From NCBI GenBank assembly GCA_963556145.1, contig OY744469.1, positions 310,001 through 374,000 on the forward strand: DNA of 64,000 bases, written 5' to 3'. Positions 1-12,009 of the stretch are shown here, piece by piece. Each line of letters starts with the position of its first letter. The stretch's first letter is position 1. Origin of the DNA: Hygrocybe punicea. Taxonomy: Eukaryota; Basidiomycota; Agaricomycetes; Agaricales; Hygrophoraceae. The notes beneath the pieces are model-generated. The model was not told the DNA's origin and did no database searches. It worked only from the letters and a program-made list of their open reading frames with translations. The position numbers were made by a program, and so were the translations under genes.

Positions 1-2217
1 CTGAGGGAAGGATGGATGTTGGATTAATTAAACTTTTGCACATGGTATACAGGTGGTGACAAGGTAACTTTACTGAGAACACCAGGATATGGATGTGAGG
101 TGCAAATGTCAACTAGAATATGTCACGGTAGTAATAATTAGATCTTATTGCTCTATCATTAACTTTGCCTTGCCACTGACCACAGTCACCAATATGCTAG
201 TTTGCTGGCCCCAAGTCCTTGATTGCTTGCTCATGTTGAACTTAAATTTTAAGCTCACATTGTATCTCTAACCCAAGTGCTGACTTCTTGCACAACTCAA
301 TGCAAGACCACAGCTACTACTGTGTTTTGGGTGGACACAATCCAGGCATATACAGTGCATGGTAAGCTTCCAGTCTCAGAGATTTATTGTTGGTAATTGC
401 CTGCTAGACCCAACCTCTTGGCTCATCCAAATTCAAAGTTCTCCATTTTCATCAGTTATACAACTCATCAGAAGGCAGAGGATGTCTACAAATTTCAAGG
501 AGCAATTGGACAGCTCAATCAGTCACAGGATACCTATGCAGTGTTGGCATCTCTCATTGAGTTGCTGGAGGGGGTCGCAGTGCTTAGGAACATTACATGG
601 TTCTATGCAGTTTTGATTGGGATGCCAGCAGGAATTTACCTGAGCTAATCAGTTCTGTCATGAGTGCTTTCTGTTATAGCAATGGTTCATTTAACACAAA
701 TTTGCAGCAGTGATATTGAATGGTTATTCAGTACCAAGTTTACTTAGAAGTTGAAAAAACTTGACACATTTCTAGATGCTGTCACATACATGTTTACCGA
801 AGGCTGTTTTTACACCGCAGTTACATTTTTGGATCACTATCAAAATCAATCTGGTACTACAGACAGTTCATCTGGGATCCCTGTTGACCTTATTCCTCCT
901 TGTGAATATTTCTTCCATTTTGCGCAGTATTCCTAGTGCACATAACTGAGCAGCTCAAATGTAGGCACTCTGCCACCTTCATCTTCAGTACCATCTACTA
1001 TCATTCTGATTTATCAACACATTCGGTCACTTGAAGGTATCATAAAGTCCCTTCCAAGATGTCTGGCAATAAAATCTGAAGATGACAGCTCAATTGCCTT
1101 GCTGGGCATAGCTGCAAACAGATATCTTGTAGCACATGGATACAACATTTTGGCAATACATCACATTGAGCATGCCATCTCTTCCAGCAATGATCTCCAA
1201 GATTTCATGGGTTACCTGCATCCTAGGGGAATGCCGTGGACTGAAGTCATCTATCTTTAGGATCTCATCCAAGTTAATGTGTAATCTCTGGTTGTATACT
1301 GTCTGAACTTTACATATAATTTTGAGTCTATGAAATTTGGCCGCAATCTCAGTTTCGACAGCAACATCAACAACTACAAAAACATCAGCGACAAGACAAA
1401 AGTCCAGCGGCCAATGAACATTGTTGTGAAAACCTTGACAATGTCATGCACATCACAGAACAACGATTCAACTGTCTATACTCAAGCTTAATCTTGGTTC
1501 TCAAAGGAAATCAGTCTCGATACACCTCACCCACAGTAGAAAGCAGAAGAGGAATAGAGAGGGGCAGAAGAGGAAGCAAGGAAGAAGTGGAAGTAAGGAA
1601 AAGGAGAAGGGAAGAAGAGAAGTCCGGATTGGAGTATCGTGGAGTGGAGCCCATGGAGAAGTCCACCAGTAAGCTGCTCACCAAGTGGAGCAGCTCTGAC
1701 ATGATTGCTCCAGGAGATGAAGGATGTACGAACTCTGGGAACTAACCTGGGTATCCGAGGACTTCAAGCCAGAGGAGGAGGGGATGGAATGGGAGGAGGG
1801 AGAAAATTCGGGACAGACAGGCCTGGTTTTGAAGGATAAGCAGGAGGAAAGTCCAGAACAATCCTGGAGGCGTAAAAACCTAAATTGTTGATTGGCCAGT
1901 AAGAATTCGGGTCAGAGGTGGGACAGGAAATATGTTCAGAAGCAACAGAATCAACCCGGAGCCTGGAGATTATGTCAGAATGGAGTCCAAGGTAAATCCA
2001 GCACAAAAAACAACTTTTTCAAGGGAATTAGCTCTGAAAGATGAAGCCAATTGTTCTGGCCTGGAAACGGGGTGGAAACTGCAAGGATTGGCTGTGGCGT
2101 AGTTGCTACCTCCCCTTTGGCATAGACATCCCAGTGTGAAGCAAGAGAATGGGCATAGCTCCAAGCTCACCTGGACAAAATTTGGAGAACAAAATTAAAA
2201 CAGGCAAGGAACTCCAG
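1..2217. other. Gene-poor AT-rich flank, nothing recognised
   Basis: Only short open frames are present. The longest, around 359-648 and 1446-1745, have no recognisable motif, and the latter is a purine-rich low-complexity Arg/Glu frame. I see no convincing gene, tRNA or terminal repeats. The part from about 1500 to 2215 is purine-rich and stylistically like 5806-7350, so it may be old transposon sequence, but I could not establish homology. Confidence 0.4.
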
Positions 2218-3592
2218 CGTTACGGATTGCTTCTGTAGCGGGCTCTGACAACAATCAACTTCACTAGGAGGTGGTTTCCAGAGGAGAGATCAGCAGTCTC
2301 ATTGTTGCTTATAACTAAGACAACACTGCTACAAGGGTTCATGGTCTAAAGTCATGCGAGCCATGAGGGTTAGACAAGAGGGTCTGCCCCAAGAACCAGA
2401 CTAAATGTAAAGAAAAGAAAGTCCGAACTAACTACAAGAACAGTAGATATAGTGACTGGTCTTGAGGAGAGGTAAATAGAAGTCCAACCATGAAGCTACA
2501 GCAAGTCCAACTACACCATGTGTTCATCATGTGGCAGACATGAGACGTCCTCATGTTGATGTTCTTGCGATCCAACTGGAGGCCTGGGTGTCATTGAGGG
2601 ATAGAGGAGGTCCAAATGACTCGGATGATTTGTCATCAGATCATGTGATATGCAGAATTTCCTATTTGGGGTCTACACTTGCTGTAATGGGCAAGTGCAC
2701 AGTCTGGCAAGTGCATTGCACAATCAGGTTGGAGAGAGGCATTGTCCAGTGTGGGATTGGTGAAGGGAATGTCTTGAAGTAGTGTGCATATAGCAACAAG
2801 GTTGGTATGAAAGAAAACACAGGAATGTGCTGGGGGAAAACCAACTAGGACAGTGAGATAGTCGAGGTCAGACATGCAAACAGCGTTTGCTGTGCTGAAT
2901 GATGATGTCTGTGTCGATGACGTATCGAGGGGTGATGTCTTGTCCTGTGTGTGGAACAATGTGGTCCACCTGATGTTGGTATTCATCCAAGAAAGGGTAT
3001 TGTTGTAAACAAGTGTGGGAGGTATCAAGGTTACAGATGAAAAAGGATAAATGAATGTGGGTCCAGGTTTCAAGTCATTGCATGAGTGACAAGGTGTGGG
3101 AACAAGTTGTTGGGTACTGCATTGAAGTGATGACATGTGAACAATACACAATAGGGGTCAGTTCACTGTATTGGGAAATCGAATGGTCTGTGGTTGAAGT
3201 CTGATGGTGTGTGCTTCGGTGATGGTCAGATTGGAGGGAACAGTGAAATGTCTTGTGATTGAGGATTGTTCAGAGTGTACATGCAGGTGAGGAATGTTGT
3301 CAGATAGTCATGGAGGATAATGGTAGGCACAGAATATGAAAGTGGAAACCATATATCTGGGAATGGCAATTGTCAATTATGTGATGAGATACTGTCGAGG
3401 TGGATGTCGGTTTCATCAATGAAGGAAGGTTGCCTTTTCCAGAGGCAAATCATGATGATGTAGAAACCAATCAGGAAGGTGATTGCTATGGCACCAATGA
3501 TCATCACAGTTATAAACTGTTTGGTGAGGATAGCCATTGTGAGTCGGTTTGGGAAGACAGTATGTCGTACAGCAAAGACAATGGAAGTGACA
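2218..3592 (-). repeat. R1 dispersed repeat, copy 1 (one end truncated)
   Basis: Divergent copy of family R1, defined by the complete copy at 31518-33176. The GTTACGGAT...CTTCTG end is at 2218 with its first base changed, and homology stops near 3592, where a GC-rich segment begins. Strand is given by the conserved small membrane ORF of the family, which here reads leftwards from about 3534. The copy is more diverged than copies 2 and 3 and resembles copy 5 (56270-57883) in the membrane-ORF region. Confidence 0.75.
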
Positions 3593-3780
3593 TCTAAAAG
3601 GAAGGGGACAGTGGGGGGTCTGTGGCGTGGGGCTTTCGGTTATGGTCGCGTTTTGCTCGCATGTGCGCACGTTTCGTCGCTTATACTTGCATGGTCTCGC
3701 TTGCTTAGCCACGCGAGGCGTCTGTCCCCTAGCGAGGCGAAGCCGAGCCGTTTTGGCTGTGACGCGAAGCGGAGCCCAAC
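3593..3780. other. GC-rich CpG-containing segment
   Basis: Abrupt switch from the R1 copy to GC-rich sequence with many CG dinucleotides and short inverted stretches (GCGAGGCG / CGAGGCGAAGC). It has no sustained, recognisable ORF. It lies directly between R1 and the 147-bp satellite. Confidence 0.4.
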
Positions 3781-4720
3781 ACCGGCCCCATACCAGAACA
3801 TCATCCCCGCCACGGACTGCCAATCCCCGCGACAGTCGATGAGAGAGGACCCATTGGGGTCAGTTGAGCCCAACGTGGTGAGTTCCCGCGGCCCCGTTTG
3901 CCCACACTGACCCCACCTTTCCCCATACCCCCCACACCAAATCTCTACCTCCGGACATCAGACGGCCAAACCCCGCCCCACACATGCAGAAGGCACCCAT
4001 TGGGGGTGATTGAGCACAAAATGGTGCGTTGCCGCAGCCCCGTTGGCCCGTGCTGACCCCCTCTTTCCTCACACCCCCCATCCCAGATCTCTACCCCAGG
4101 ACCTTGGACGACCAATCCCCGCCGTACACACGTAGAGGGGACCCATTGGGGTCAGTTGAGCACAAAATCCAGGGTACGTTCGTCCCCGTTGGCCCGCGCT
4201 GACCCCCTCTTGCCCCATACCCCCCCTACCAGATCTCTACCCCCGGGCATCGGACGGCCAATCCCCGCCATACACAGTTGGATGGGACCCAATGGGGTCG
4301 GACGAGCACGAAACCGTGCATTCGTTCGACCCCGTTGACCCACGCTGGCCCCATCTCCCCTGATACCCCCCCCCCCTACCAGATCTCTACCCCCGGACAT
4401 CGGATGGCCAAATCCCCCTGCACGCGGACGGTTATGACCCTCTGGGATCGTTTGAACATGCCATTGTGAGTGAGTTCCACCCTGTTGGCCCACTCTGGCC
4501 CCACCTCTCCTCATACTCCCCCCCTCCCAGATCTCTACCCCCGGACCTCGGATCCCCAAACCCCGCCACATACACAGGGATAGGACCAACTGGGGTCGTT
4601 TGAGCACGAGATTGCGCCTCCGTTCGGTCCCATTGCCTTGCGCTGCCCCCACCTCTCCTAATACCCCCCCCTCCAGATCTCTACCCCCAGCTTTCAGATT
4701 GCCATCCCCCAAGTAGTTAT
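3781..4720. repeat. Tandem satellite, about 147-bp unit, six copies
   Basis: The landmark ATCTCTACC recurs at 3941, 4087, 4233, 4383, 4531 and 4677, giving spacings of 146, 146, 150, 148 and 146 bp. Each unit has a CCCCCC-rich tract, the landmark, a GGACATCGGACGGCC-like block, then GACCCATTGGGGTC and GTTGGCCC. A partial unit precedes the first landmark from about 3790. Because the unit is close to 49 codons, the minus strand shows a 243-aa open frame (4152-4883) made of Gly/Arg-rich repeats. I treat that frame as a by-product of the repeat rather than a gene. Confidence 0.85.
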
Positions 4721-4924
4721 TATTTTGATTATTCTGGATGCTCTGCTTCCACTGGCTGACCCACCTCCACCTCATACCACTGTACCATAGAATTAAATTA
4801 TGAATATATTTATTATTATAAGAAATTGGTTTGGCTAACTTTGACATGGAAAAAATTATTATTATCAATAACCAAATGCACAATTATGGAGCAAGGTGCT
4901 ACCAAATGTGTGTAAATCTGCTAT

Positions 4925-5130
4925 GAGCAGCCACTGCAAAACGGGTGCTATGGGTGTTTGTGAGCAAAGCGAACAAACATCAGTGGCACAAAAGCATGTA
5001 ACTTGGCTATGAGTAGCCACTGGAGAACGGGTGCTACGGGTGTTTCTGAGCGAAGCGAACAAACATCAGTGGCACCAAAAGCATGTAACTCTGCTGTGAG
5101 TAGCCACTGCAGCACAGGTGTTGCAGGTGG
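4925..5130. repeat. 86-bp tandem repeat, about 2.5 copies
   Basis: The block beginning GAGYAGCCACTG recurs at 4925, 5011 and 5098 (spacings 86 and 87). Each unit carries ACGGGTGCTAYGGGTGTTT and GCGAACAAACATCAGTGGCAC. The third unit is incomplete. Confidence 0.8.
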
Positions 5131-5214
5131 ACATTTCCTTCATTCACATACATAAGTGACACAAAAACTGTGAATTTGAGATAGCTATTCTGATAAATAC
5201 TGACAAAGAAAACC

Positions 5215-5535
5215 CAGAAAATACATTGGAGATAAAATAAAATAAAATAAAAATCATTGACACTGTAGGAAAGAAATTCAAAACAAAATAAAGTAAAATG
5301 AAATGAACTGCAACGAAATGAAGTCACACTGTAGGAAACAAATTTACAATAAATTACGATAAAATGTGAAAGAAAATCACATAAGTAAATGTACAATAAA
5401 TTCAAATAAATTCAAGTAAATCCCAATAAATTCCAACAAATTCACAGAAATTCAATAAATTCAAATAAATTCACATAAATTCAATAAATGCAAATAAATT
5501 CAAATAAATTTATCATAAAATAAAATAAAACAAAA
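5215..5535. repeat. A-rich simple repeats
   Basis: Runs of AAAAT pentamers (near 5232-5255 and 5516-5530) frame degenerate repeats of AAATTCAATAAATTC-like units. No gene. Confidence 0.75.
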
Positions 5536-5578
5536 CTAACTAATACCGAAGCAACGCTCGGGTACCATCTAGTCTGTT

Positions 5579-5805
5579 GGCAAGGGCACTATTCAGGTAC
5601 AGCAAGGTCATGTGGAGATGTGTTCATGGTTGGTCTGGATTGTTCTAGAAGAAAGGAAGAAAAGGGAACAAGAACAAGAATAAACAATGATGTCCAAGAG
5701 AAGACAAAAGGCAAATAGGAACACAAAAGGAAGGTGTGGTAATGTGAAATCATCATGGCAGGTACCAGAGTTGGAATCGGAGTTGTGGAGTTGAAAAATG
5801 TAACA
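5579..5805 (-). repeat. R1 fragment, copy 6
   Basis: About 227 bp matching the terminal part of R1 copies 2 and 4. It contains GTCTGGATTGTTCTAGAAG and ends in the family terminus GAAAAATGTAACA at 5805. The rest of the element is absent. Confidence 0.7.
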
Positions 5806-7356
5806 TCCAGCCAGCAAGTGTGACAGGTAGTAGGCAGTCAGATGGTGGAAAAGTAAACTGGAGATGTCAGAGATGCTGGAGGTTTTGGAAGAGACTGCAG
5901 AGGGTCCCAGAAGGGGAATGGAGTAAGGAGATATCACAACCAGGATACTCAGGCAGGTTAACTTTCAACAATTGAAAGCCCTTACAACCAAACGTACCCA
6001 GGAGTGAAAGTTCTTTAATAGATCTCCATAAAAACTGGAGAGGAATGGAGACCAGACTGAAGGGACAGAGTTGTGCTCAAAAGCACTGGAATTGTACTGG
6101 ATGGCGCCAGAGTTGGTATGGAGTACCAGAGTTGCACCAGGAGATGGATGTATATGGAAGAACAGATGATGGTGCAAATCTGACCTACACTCAATGGAGT
6201 GCCATAATGGTAAGATAATTGCTGTATCCAGATCTGCAGAAATGGAATGAATCCAATGGAATTTCCCAACAGTAAGGTGGATGAATGCGGCAGCCACTTT
6301 TCAACGGCTTCATAGCAATGAGGTGTTTTTTCGTGAGGGTAAGAGAGATAGAAGAGTGGAAAAGGGGTCCGGAGGTGAGGAGGCAACTCCTGAGTCCACC
6401 GGAAATGATTGGAGAATAAGGGGATACTCCGGAAGAGCAGGACCAATGGTGTCGTGAAGGATCGTAGCAGGGATCGTAAGCAGCAAGACTACTGGAAGAA
6501 GGGAGATGAGGAGAAGGGTCAGAAATGGGGAATGGAGCAATAGGAGCATCAGAGGAATCTCCAAAGGACAAAACAAATGTGGAGGACTTAAATAAGGAGT
6601 CAGAATAAAGAGATTTCGGAGTAAAAAGGAAAGGTAACAAATAGTGAATAGAAAATGAAAGGGTGAAGTCGTGAAGTGTTTTGTGAGGTAATGAATGGAA
6701 GGAAAACTGTGATGGACAAACAGAGATCCAGTGGAAGGGTGCAGAGTTGCTATGAGCTAAAAGCGCAAAGCTTATAGTCTTTGGTCATCCACAAATGAAA
6801 CATGGATTAGTAGCACTGATCAAGAAGTATGACTCAAGGGTTGTTCTGAAAATACTGTTAGAGCTGTGCAGACAACTCCAGATGGAGCGGAGTTTATCAG
6901 AGGATCAGAGGTGTGAACTCTTGAAGTAGGTTAACTACTTCCTTAAGCCATACTGAGTAGGCACAAAGTGGAGTGGAGTTAGTCTGGAGGTCCGGACTAA
7001 GGACAGAGATAGTGAGCTTAAGGCAAAGCCTTAAGTTTGAGAGTGAGGAAGACAGAGGATACTCTAGTCGATTTTCAGAACAAAGATACAGGACATAGTA
7101 GTTCTAGCTTATATACTAGTAAACTAATTGTTATGTCCTTGGTGACAAAAAGATAATAGGAACTCTGGCAGTACCGGAGTTTGGAGAAAGATAAAAGAGA
7201 CAAAAGGTTGCTACATACAGTGACAAGTAAACAAAAAGGAGGAGACAGATAGGAGTGAAAAAGAAGATAAGATAAGATAGAAATGAAATGGAAAAGTCCA
7301 GAGTGGAGATGGCCGGAGTTCATTGGAGTTGTACAAATATGACAAAAATAATAAAT
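5806..7356. other. Purine-rich intergenic sequence, no gene seen
   Basis: Overlapping pyrimidine-rich minus-strand frames exist (for example 6015-6446 and 6191-6640), but they are low-complexity Ser/Pro/Leu frames without domain signatures or initiation context. This looks like decayed repeat sequence. Confidence 0.4.
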
Positions 7357-7430
7357 GTCATCACCAAGATTCAAACCTCAGAACTGCTTGAACAGTAACA
7401 TCTTACTTCAACCACTACACCATACATCCC
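7357..7430 (-). repeat. tRNA-like sequence, candidate SINE head
   Basis: On the minus strand a 74-nt block has a box-A-like TGGTGTAGTGGTTGA and a box-B-like GGTTTGAATCT about 35 nt apart, as in RNA polymerase III tRNA promoters. The acceptor and T stems do not pair properly, so I do not call a functional tRNA gene. A tRNA-derived SINE head or tRNA pseudogene is the better reading. Confidence 0.45.
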
Positions 7431-8300
7431 TGTGAATGTTTCCTGAATTGGTCATCTATATACTCAGAGGGCTGCATTTGGACTTATAATTTTTTTCTAC
7501 TGCAAGACACCAATAGCCTAACTCTTCATCACTGATCACTGATTGAATAGGGTCAAAGCATTGTTACAAAGAAAAATCTTACCAAAACTGAGGAGAGATA
7601 TGGGAGAAAATCATTATTGATTCAAATAAGTAATTAGATACATCTAACACCTTGCAAGAATAGACACTTGAAAGGGGTTTAGGGAAGCTTATGTCAGCAT
7701 CAATCTCTGTGCAGGGTTCAACTAGCATCATTCAAACCTTAGATACAAAAGGATGTGACAACCTTAGAATCATATGTCACAACAATGTTATTGTCTGAAC
7801 CCTGGAATAACTGGAAACAAAGGCTTGATCATCAGATGTCAAACCTTTTCTAGTAAATCCCTGTTCTAACCCTGACCCTTGTTTGTGGTGTAACAGTAGA
7901 CTTTCCAATTTGGCAATCATCAACATGTCTTATCTTGGGAAGAAAAGACTCCTACATGCAAAAAGACATATTCTAACACTTCTCATGGTTAAGACAACAT
8001 TCTCATGAGTCAGAAGCATTGACATTGATATAATATCAATTCGTGGATGCACACTCAAAGGTCTAAAGGGAAAACAGGCTGCATGGGCTAGTAAAAACTA
8101 CTAGAGATATGGAAGTGTGCTAGAAAATATCATGGGGATACTTGATAACATGAATGTATAAGAAAAGTTATGGATATCTACCTCAATCTCCTTAGAATCC
8201 TTGCAAAATCACAGTTTATCACAGCCTTGTTGGACATGAAAGTCATCTACTTTAACCTGGAATGGTAACTGAACTATTTGTTTCAGGACTATTGTCAGGA
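7431..8300. other. Intergenic, nothing recognised
   Basis: AT-rich sequence with stops in all frames at short intervals. No repeat landmarks were noticed. Confidence 0.4.
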
Positions 8301-8456
8301 TATCCAAAACGATTGTTTTCAGTAGTGTCCTGAAACTCAATAGGAAATCTTAGATTTCAGGGTGCCCAATCTCGTAAAAATAATGCCTTCAGGGCTTCTG
8401 AAATCTAAGGTTTCCTACTGAGTTCAGGATACTGCTGAAAACAATAGTTTTGGATA
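8301..8456. mobile_element. 156-bp foldback MITE
   Basis: The left arm starts TATCCAAAACGATTGTTTTC and the right arm ends in the imperfect complement GAAAACAATAGTTTTGGATA. The arms are about 60 bp each, continuing through CTGAAATCTAAG / CTTAGATTTCAG. They leave a loop of about 35 bp. It is probably bounded by TA, as expected for a small DNA-transposon derivative, but no autonomous partner is visible. Confidence 0.7.
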
Positions 8457-8949
8457 CAACACAAATATTGCAACTGTTTCACACACATCACACACATCAG
8501 CAACATCATCACAGCTATCCAGGACACTTCCTATTATTATTTCTGACCATTAGGATTCAGATCAAGCCCCTCAAAACTCACATAGTGCTAGGGATTGATG
8601 TGCTTCCTTACAAACATAGTACATGTATCACCAGGTCTCCCAGCTCCTTGTGTTGCTGTCACTGTCTTGTGCCTCAGCCACCAGACCACCACCATGCAGT
8701 TTTAAACCATACCCAGCTCTTACAAAGCCGCCAAGCTTCATTCTCATTGAAAACAAGATGCTGGAGGCTCTCAGCACCTTGTGCCAACATCTTTTGCCCC
8801 AATCCTGGCCTTTTGCCCCATGTCCCCCTCCATCTCTTTGCCTTATTTGTGCCCCTTACTTTGTGCCATGCCACTGCTATGATTTCATTGCACTATTATA
8901 TCTTCTTATATTCCTTCCCCAGTTTTGGTCATTTTACTACAGTGCCCAA

Positions 8950-9903
8950 GTCCTCCCTATGCCCCCATAATATATTGATCCACTTATATCTTTTGTATTA
9001 GCATTCTCACTCCTTTACACTACATGAGTTGTAGTATCAAATTGATTGTTTTGTTTTTATTCTGTCCAAATAAGAGAAAACTAAGAACATAACTAAGAAC
9101 ATACAATAGAAAACTAAAACATATAAGAAGACACTAAGAATGTATAAGACAAAGTAAGAAAAGGATCATCTTATTCCATCTTACCTAAATCTCATCTTCA
9201 TTTGTCTTAATCTGCCTTAACTCACCACTAAGATAAGAACATAGTAAGACAAAGTAAGACAACCCATGTTTTACTGATGCAAGCCAGGCCTGTACATCAC
9301 TAGTAATTCCTGTAGCCATTAGCCATGGCTACTCAGCCAGCTAGCCAGTACTATATACATATACCCAGAGCATCTCCCTACTTTATGGTTAGAGTCTTAT
9401 ATCTTTTTTGTTTTTTTGTTTTTTTGGTAAGAACTCTGAGGGACCCAGATATGCTGTGCAAAGTAATGGCCCTCTATTACAAGTAGCACAAGTCAACTCA
9501 TGCCAGCTCTTTAGACTTTGAAAAGACAGAGGGGTAAAGAAAATTTGGTTGGTTGGATAAGCATAGCATCAGTAAAACATGGGTTTTCTTATTTTGCCTT
9601 ACTTTGTCTTACCATGTCCTTAATTTATCTCAGTGGTGAGTTCAGTCAGATTAAGACAAATGAAGATGAGATTTAGGTAAGATGAAATAAGACCACCTTC
9701 CACTTATTTTGCCTCATTTCTTCTTACTTTGTGTTATTTTTTCTTACACATTCTTATTGTCTTCTATATTATTAATTTTCTGTTGTATATTCTTAGTTTT
9801 CTCTTATTTTGGACAGAATAAAAACAATTAGTGAGAATGCTAATACCAAGAGATATAAGTGGATCACTATATGATGGATGAGGCATAGGGAGGGTGCTCT
9901 GGG
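8950..9903. mobile_element. Large foldback element, arms about 340 bp
   Basis: The left arm (about 8950-9290: CTCCCTATGCC, TCTGTCCAAATAAGAG, CTAAATCTCATCTTCATTTG, ACATGGGTT-complement blocks) is mirrored by the right arm (about 9560-9903). The spacer of about 270 bp contains a T-rich run and CAGCCAGCTAGCCAG. The right arm lacks about 35 bp present in the left near 9010-9045. No ORF. This is probably a non-autonomous DNA element. Confidence 0.7.
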
Positions 9904-11240
9904 GTGGTAAACAGATGGGCCACGAGCTTGGTGAGTCAACATGGGGTCAGGTAAGTTGGCAGGACAGGTCATGTGATGCTGATGTGGCAGGTCCACTCAG
10001 TGTCCATAGAATGGTGGTGGGCTCTTCTGGAGAAACAAGACATCAGTATGAGTTTTTCAATGTTGAGCATAGCAGCAGGAGATGTAACAGGATATGTGAG
10101 GCTCAAGACTGTGAAAAAATGGGGGTTCGAGAGGGTGACATGACATGATGGGAATATCCAAAGTAGGCCATGAGGAGGGTTCGCTTGGGTGGAGATGAGG
10201 TGTCGGGTCATCAAGCATGGGTGCAGGTGGATAAAGATGTGTAGGGCTGGAGAGCATGAAAAATGATGGTGACATGGCAGGCGTTTGAGAAATCCCAACA
10301 TTCCATGTTGTTCGACAGACATCAGGATGAGGGGCTTGGGCCATTGGGCATAAGTGCAGGTGGTACCCCAGACATGCATGGGGCTCAGGATGGTGCAAAA
10401 AAGAGCAGTCACAAATGATAGTGACACTAGGTCACTGGAAATGGCAGGGTGTGTTCATTCGGGTGACAACAGTGGATGGGGGGGCCTTTGGAACATCACA
10501 CAGGAGCCTGTGGGCCTGAATAAGTGTGCTTGAGGCCAGGGTATACAAAAACAGGCTTGATGTAATGAGCTGTTCAGCGTCCAAAGATGGCAGGGATGGG
10601 TCATTTCAGCAGACATGAAGTGATGTGAGGGTCTGAAAAGGTCATACTAGGGGTTTGGGGGTTGAACAAATGCACAGCAGGTTGTAAAAAATGAAATGCG
10701 GTCATCCAGCAAGTGGTGAGGCCATTTTCATGAGAAAATGTGGTCAAAAAGGTGAAAAAAAGAGGGAATTGACAAGAAAAGTGAACCATGAGTTGAATTG
10801 CACTCTCATCAACATGTCAAGAGGTCATGAGGGACCTCTCAGGATGCTCATGCAGAATGGGTGGATTGGTCTCAGATGGATAAGAAGATGAACTGTCTAC
10901 TGACTAAGGATCTGGTCACATGAACTGTCAGGCACAACCACTACAGTATGATGTGGAACATTTTTTCCACCCACCTGTTGTCAGAGACATCAACAGAAAA
11001 TCAAAGAAGTTTTGCACCTGTAAACTGTGCCAATAAGTCTATTTTATTTCATACATTTTCCCCTCATAAATCTTTAGAGGGCAAAAAACTCTTGTTGACA
11101 AAATTACAACCTTATGCCAACATCTTGAGGCACATAATTCAGTAAGTAACAACATTGGCTGTGATCTAATTATTCAAACTCCCATCATGTTGCACCAGGG
11201 GAAATACTGCAAATGGGCCAAGTCTGTAAATTTTGAGTCA
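9904..11240. other. Intergenic, no supported gene
   Basis: Frames such as 9969-10427 (minus strand, 152 aa, His/Pro/Ser-rich) have compositional bias and no recognised motif. I leave them unannotated. Confidence 0.4.
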
Positions 11241-11249
11241 AAGCCAGTA

Positions 11250-11345
11250 TTTTACACTGAAGTGATGATTCCGATTGGAATCATTGGAGTCTGAGGATTC
11301 CGATCGGATTCCGATTGGAATCATCGGAATCTGATCGGATTGGCC
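11250..11345. repeat. GATTCCGATTGGAATC palindromic repeats
   Basis: TTTTACACTGAAGTGATGATTCCG precedes several overlapping palindromes of the type GATTCCGATYGGAATC. The same TTTACACTGAGGTGATGATTCC block occurs in inverse orientation at 26897-26915 next to the same palindromes. This suggests these are ends of one repeat family. Confidence 0.55.
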
Positions 11346-11901
11346 TATTTTTGTTAGTAGTCTTTGAAAAGCTTATAAGTTTGGAACATTCTGATCAGAT
11401 TCCAATCAGAATGGCATTTTTTCGGATTTGCATAGTGTATGCTTTTCTGAAAAGTGTTGGCTTTTTTTTTCAGTTTTTTGTGTTTTTCTCAATCAGTTTT
11501 GTATATAAAGTAAATCTAATTGAATATTTAGCATTGTGTACATAATGGGCATCATATTTGCTTTAGGTAATATTTTCCCACAGTCCATATTTGGTAATTA
11601 TTCCGATCAGAGTCCAAGTGGAGTTTGGGTACAGTTTCAAGATTTCATTATGATAATGTTTTTTACTTCCACCTTTCTTATATTCACAAGCATGTTACAG
11701 TAAACAAATGTCACTTTTTAGTCAGTTACTATATTTTCAGTAGTTCACATCAATATCTTAGTCACTTTCATCTTCATCTTCAACTGCACCTTCACCATTC
11801 ACCTCTATCTCTATCTTCATCTTCATCTTCATCTTTATCTTCATATACACCTTTACCCTCACCTTCATCTTCACTTTCAACTCACCATTTATCTTCATCT
11901 T

Positions 11902-11902
11902 T

Positions 11903-11950
<48 letters not shown>

Positions 11951-11952
11951 GT

Positions 11953-12002
<50 letters not shown>
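11902..12002 (+). repeat. CAA then CAGCAA microsatellite
   Basis: A run of ACA triplets (about 11902-11950) changes to CAGCAA hexamers (about 11951-12002). The poly-Gln, poly-Val and poly-Cys frames over it are repeat artefacts. Confidence 0.9.
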
Positions 12003-12009
12003 TCTGGCC

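Noticed and set aside
2636..3151. 171-aa ORF in R1 copy 1
   Set aside because: In other R1 copies the corresponding region is broken by stops and frameshifts, so only the short membrane peptide is treated as possibly coding.
4152..4883. 243-aa Gly/Arg-rich minus-strand ORF
   Set aside because: It is the translation of the 147-bp satellite; the openness follows from unit length and composition.
7357..7430. Functional tRNA gene
   Set aside because: Box A/B motifs exist but the acceptor and T stems do not pair.
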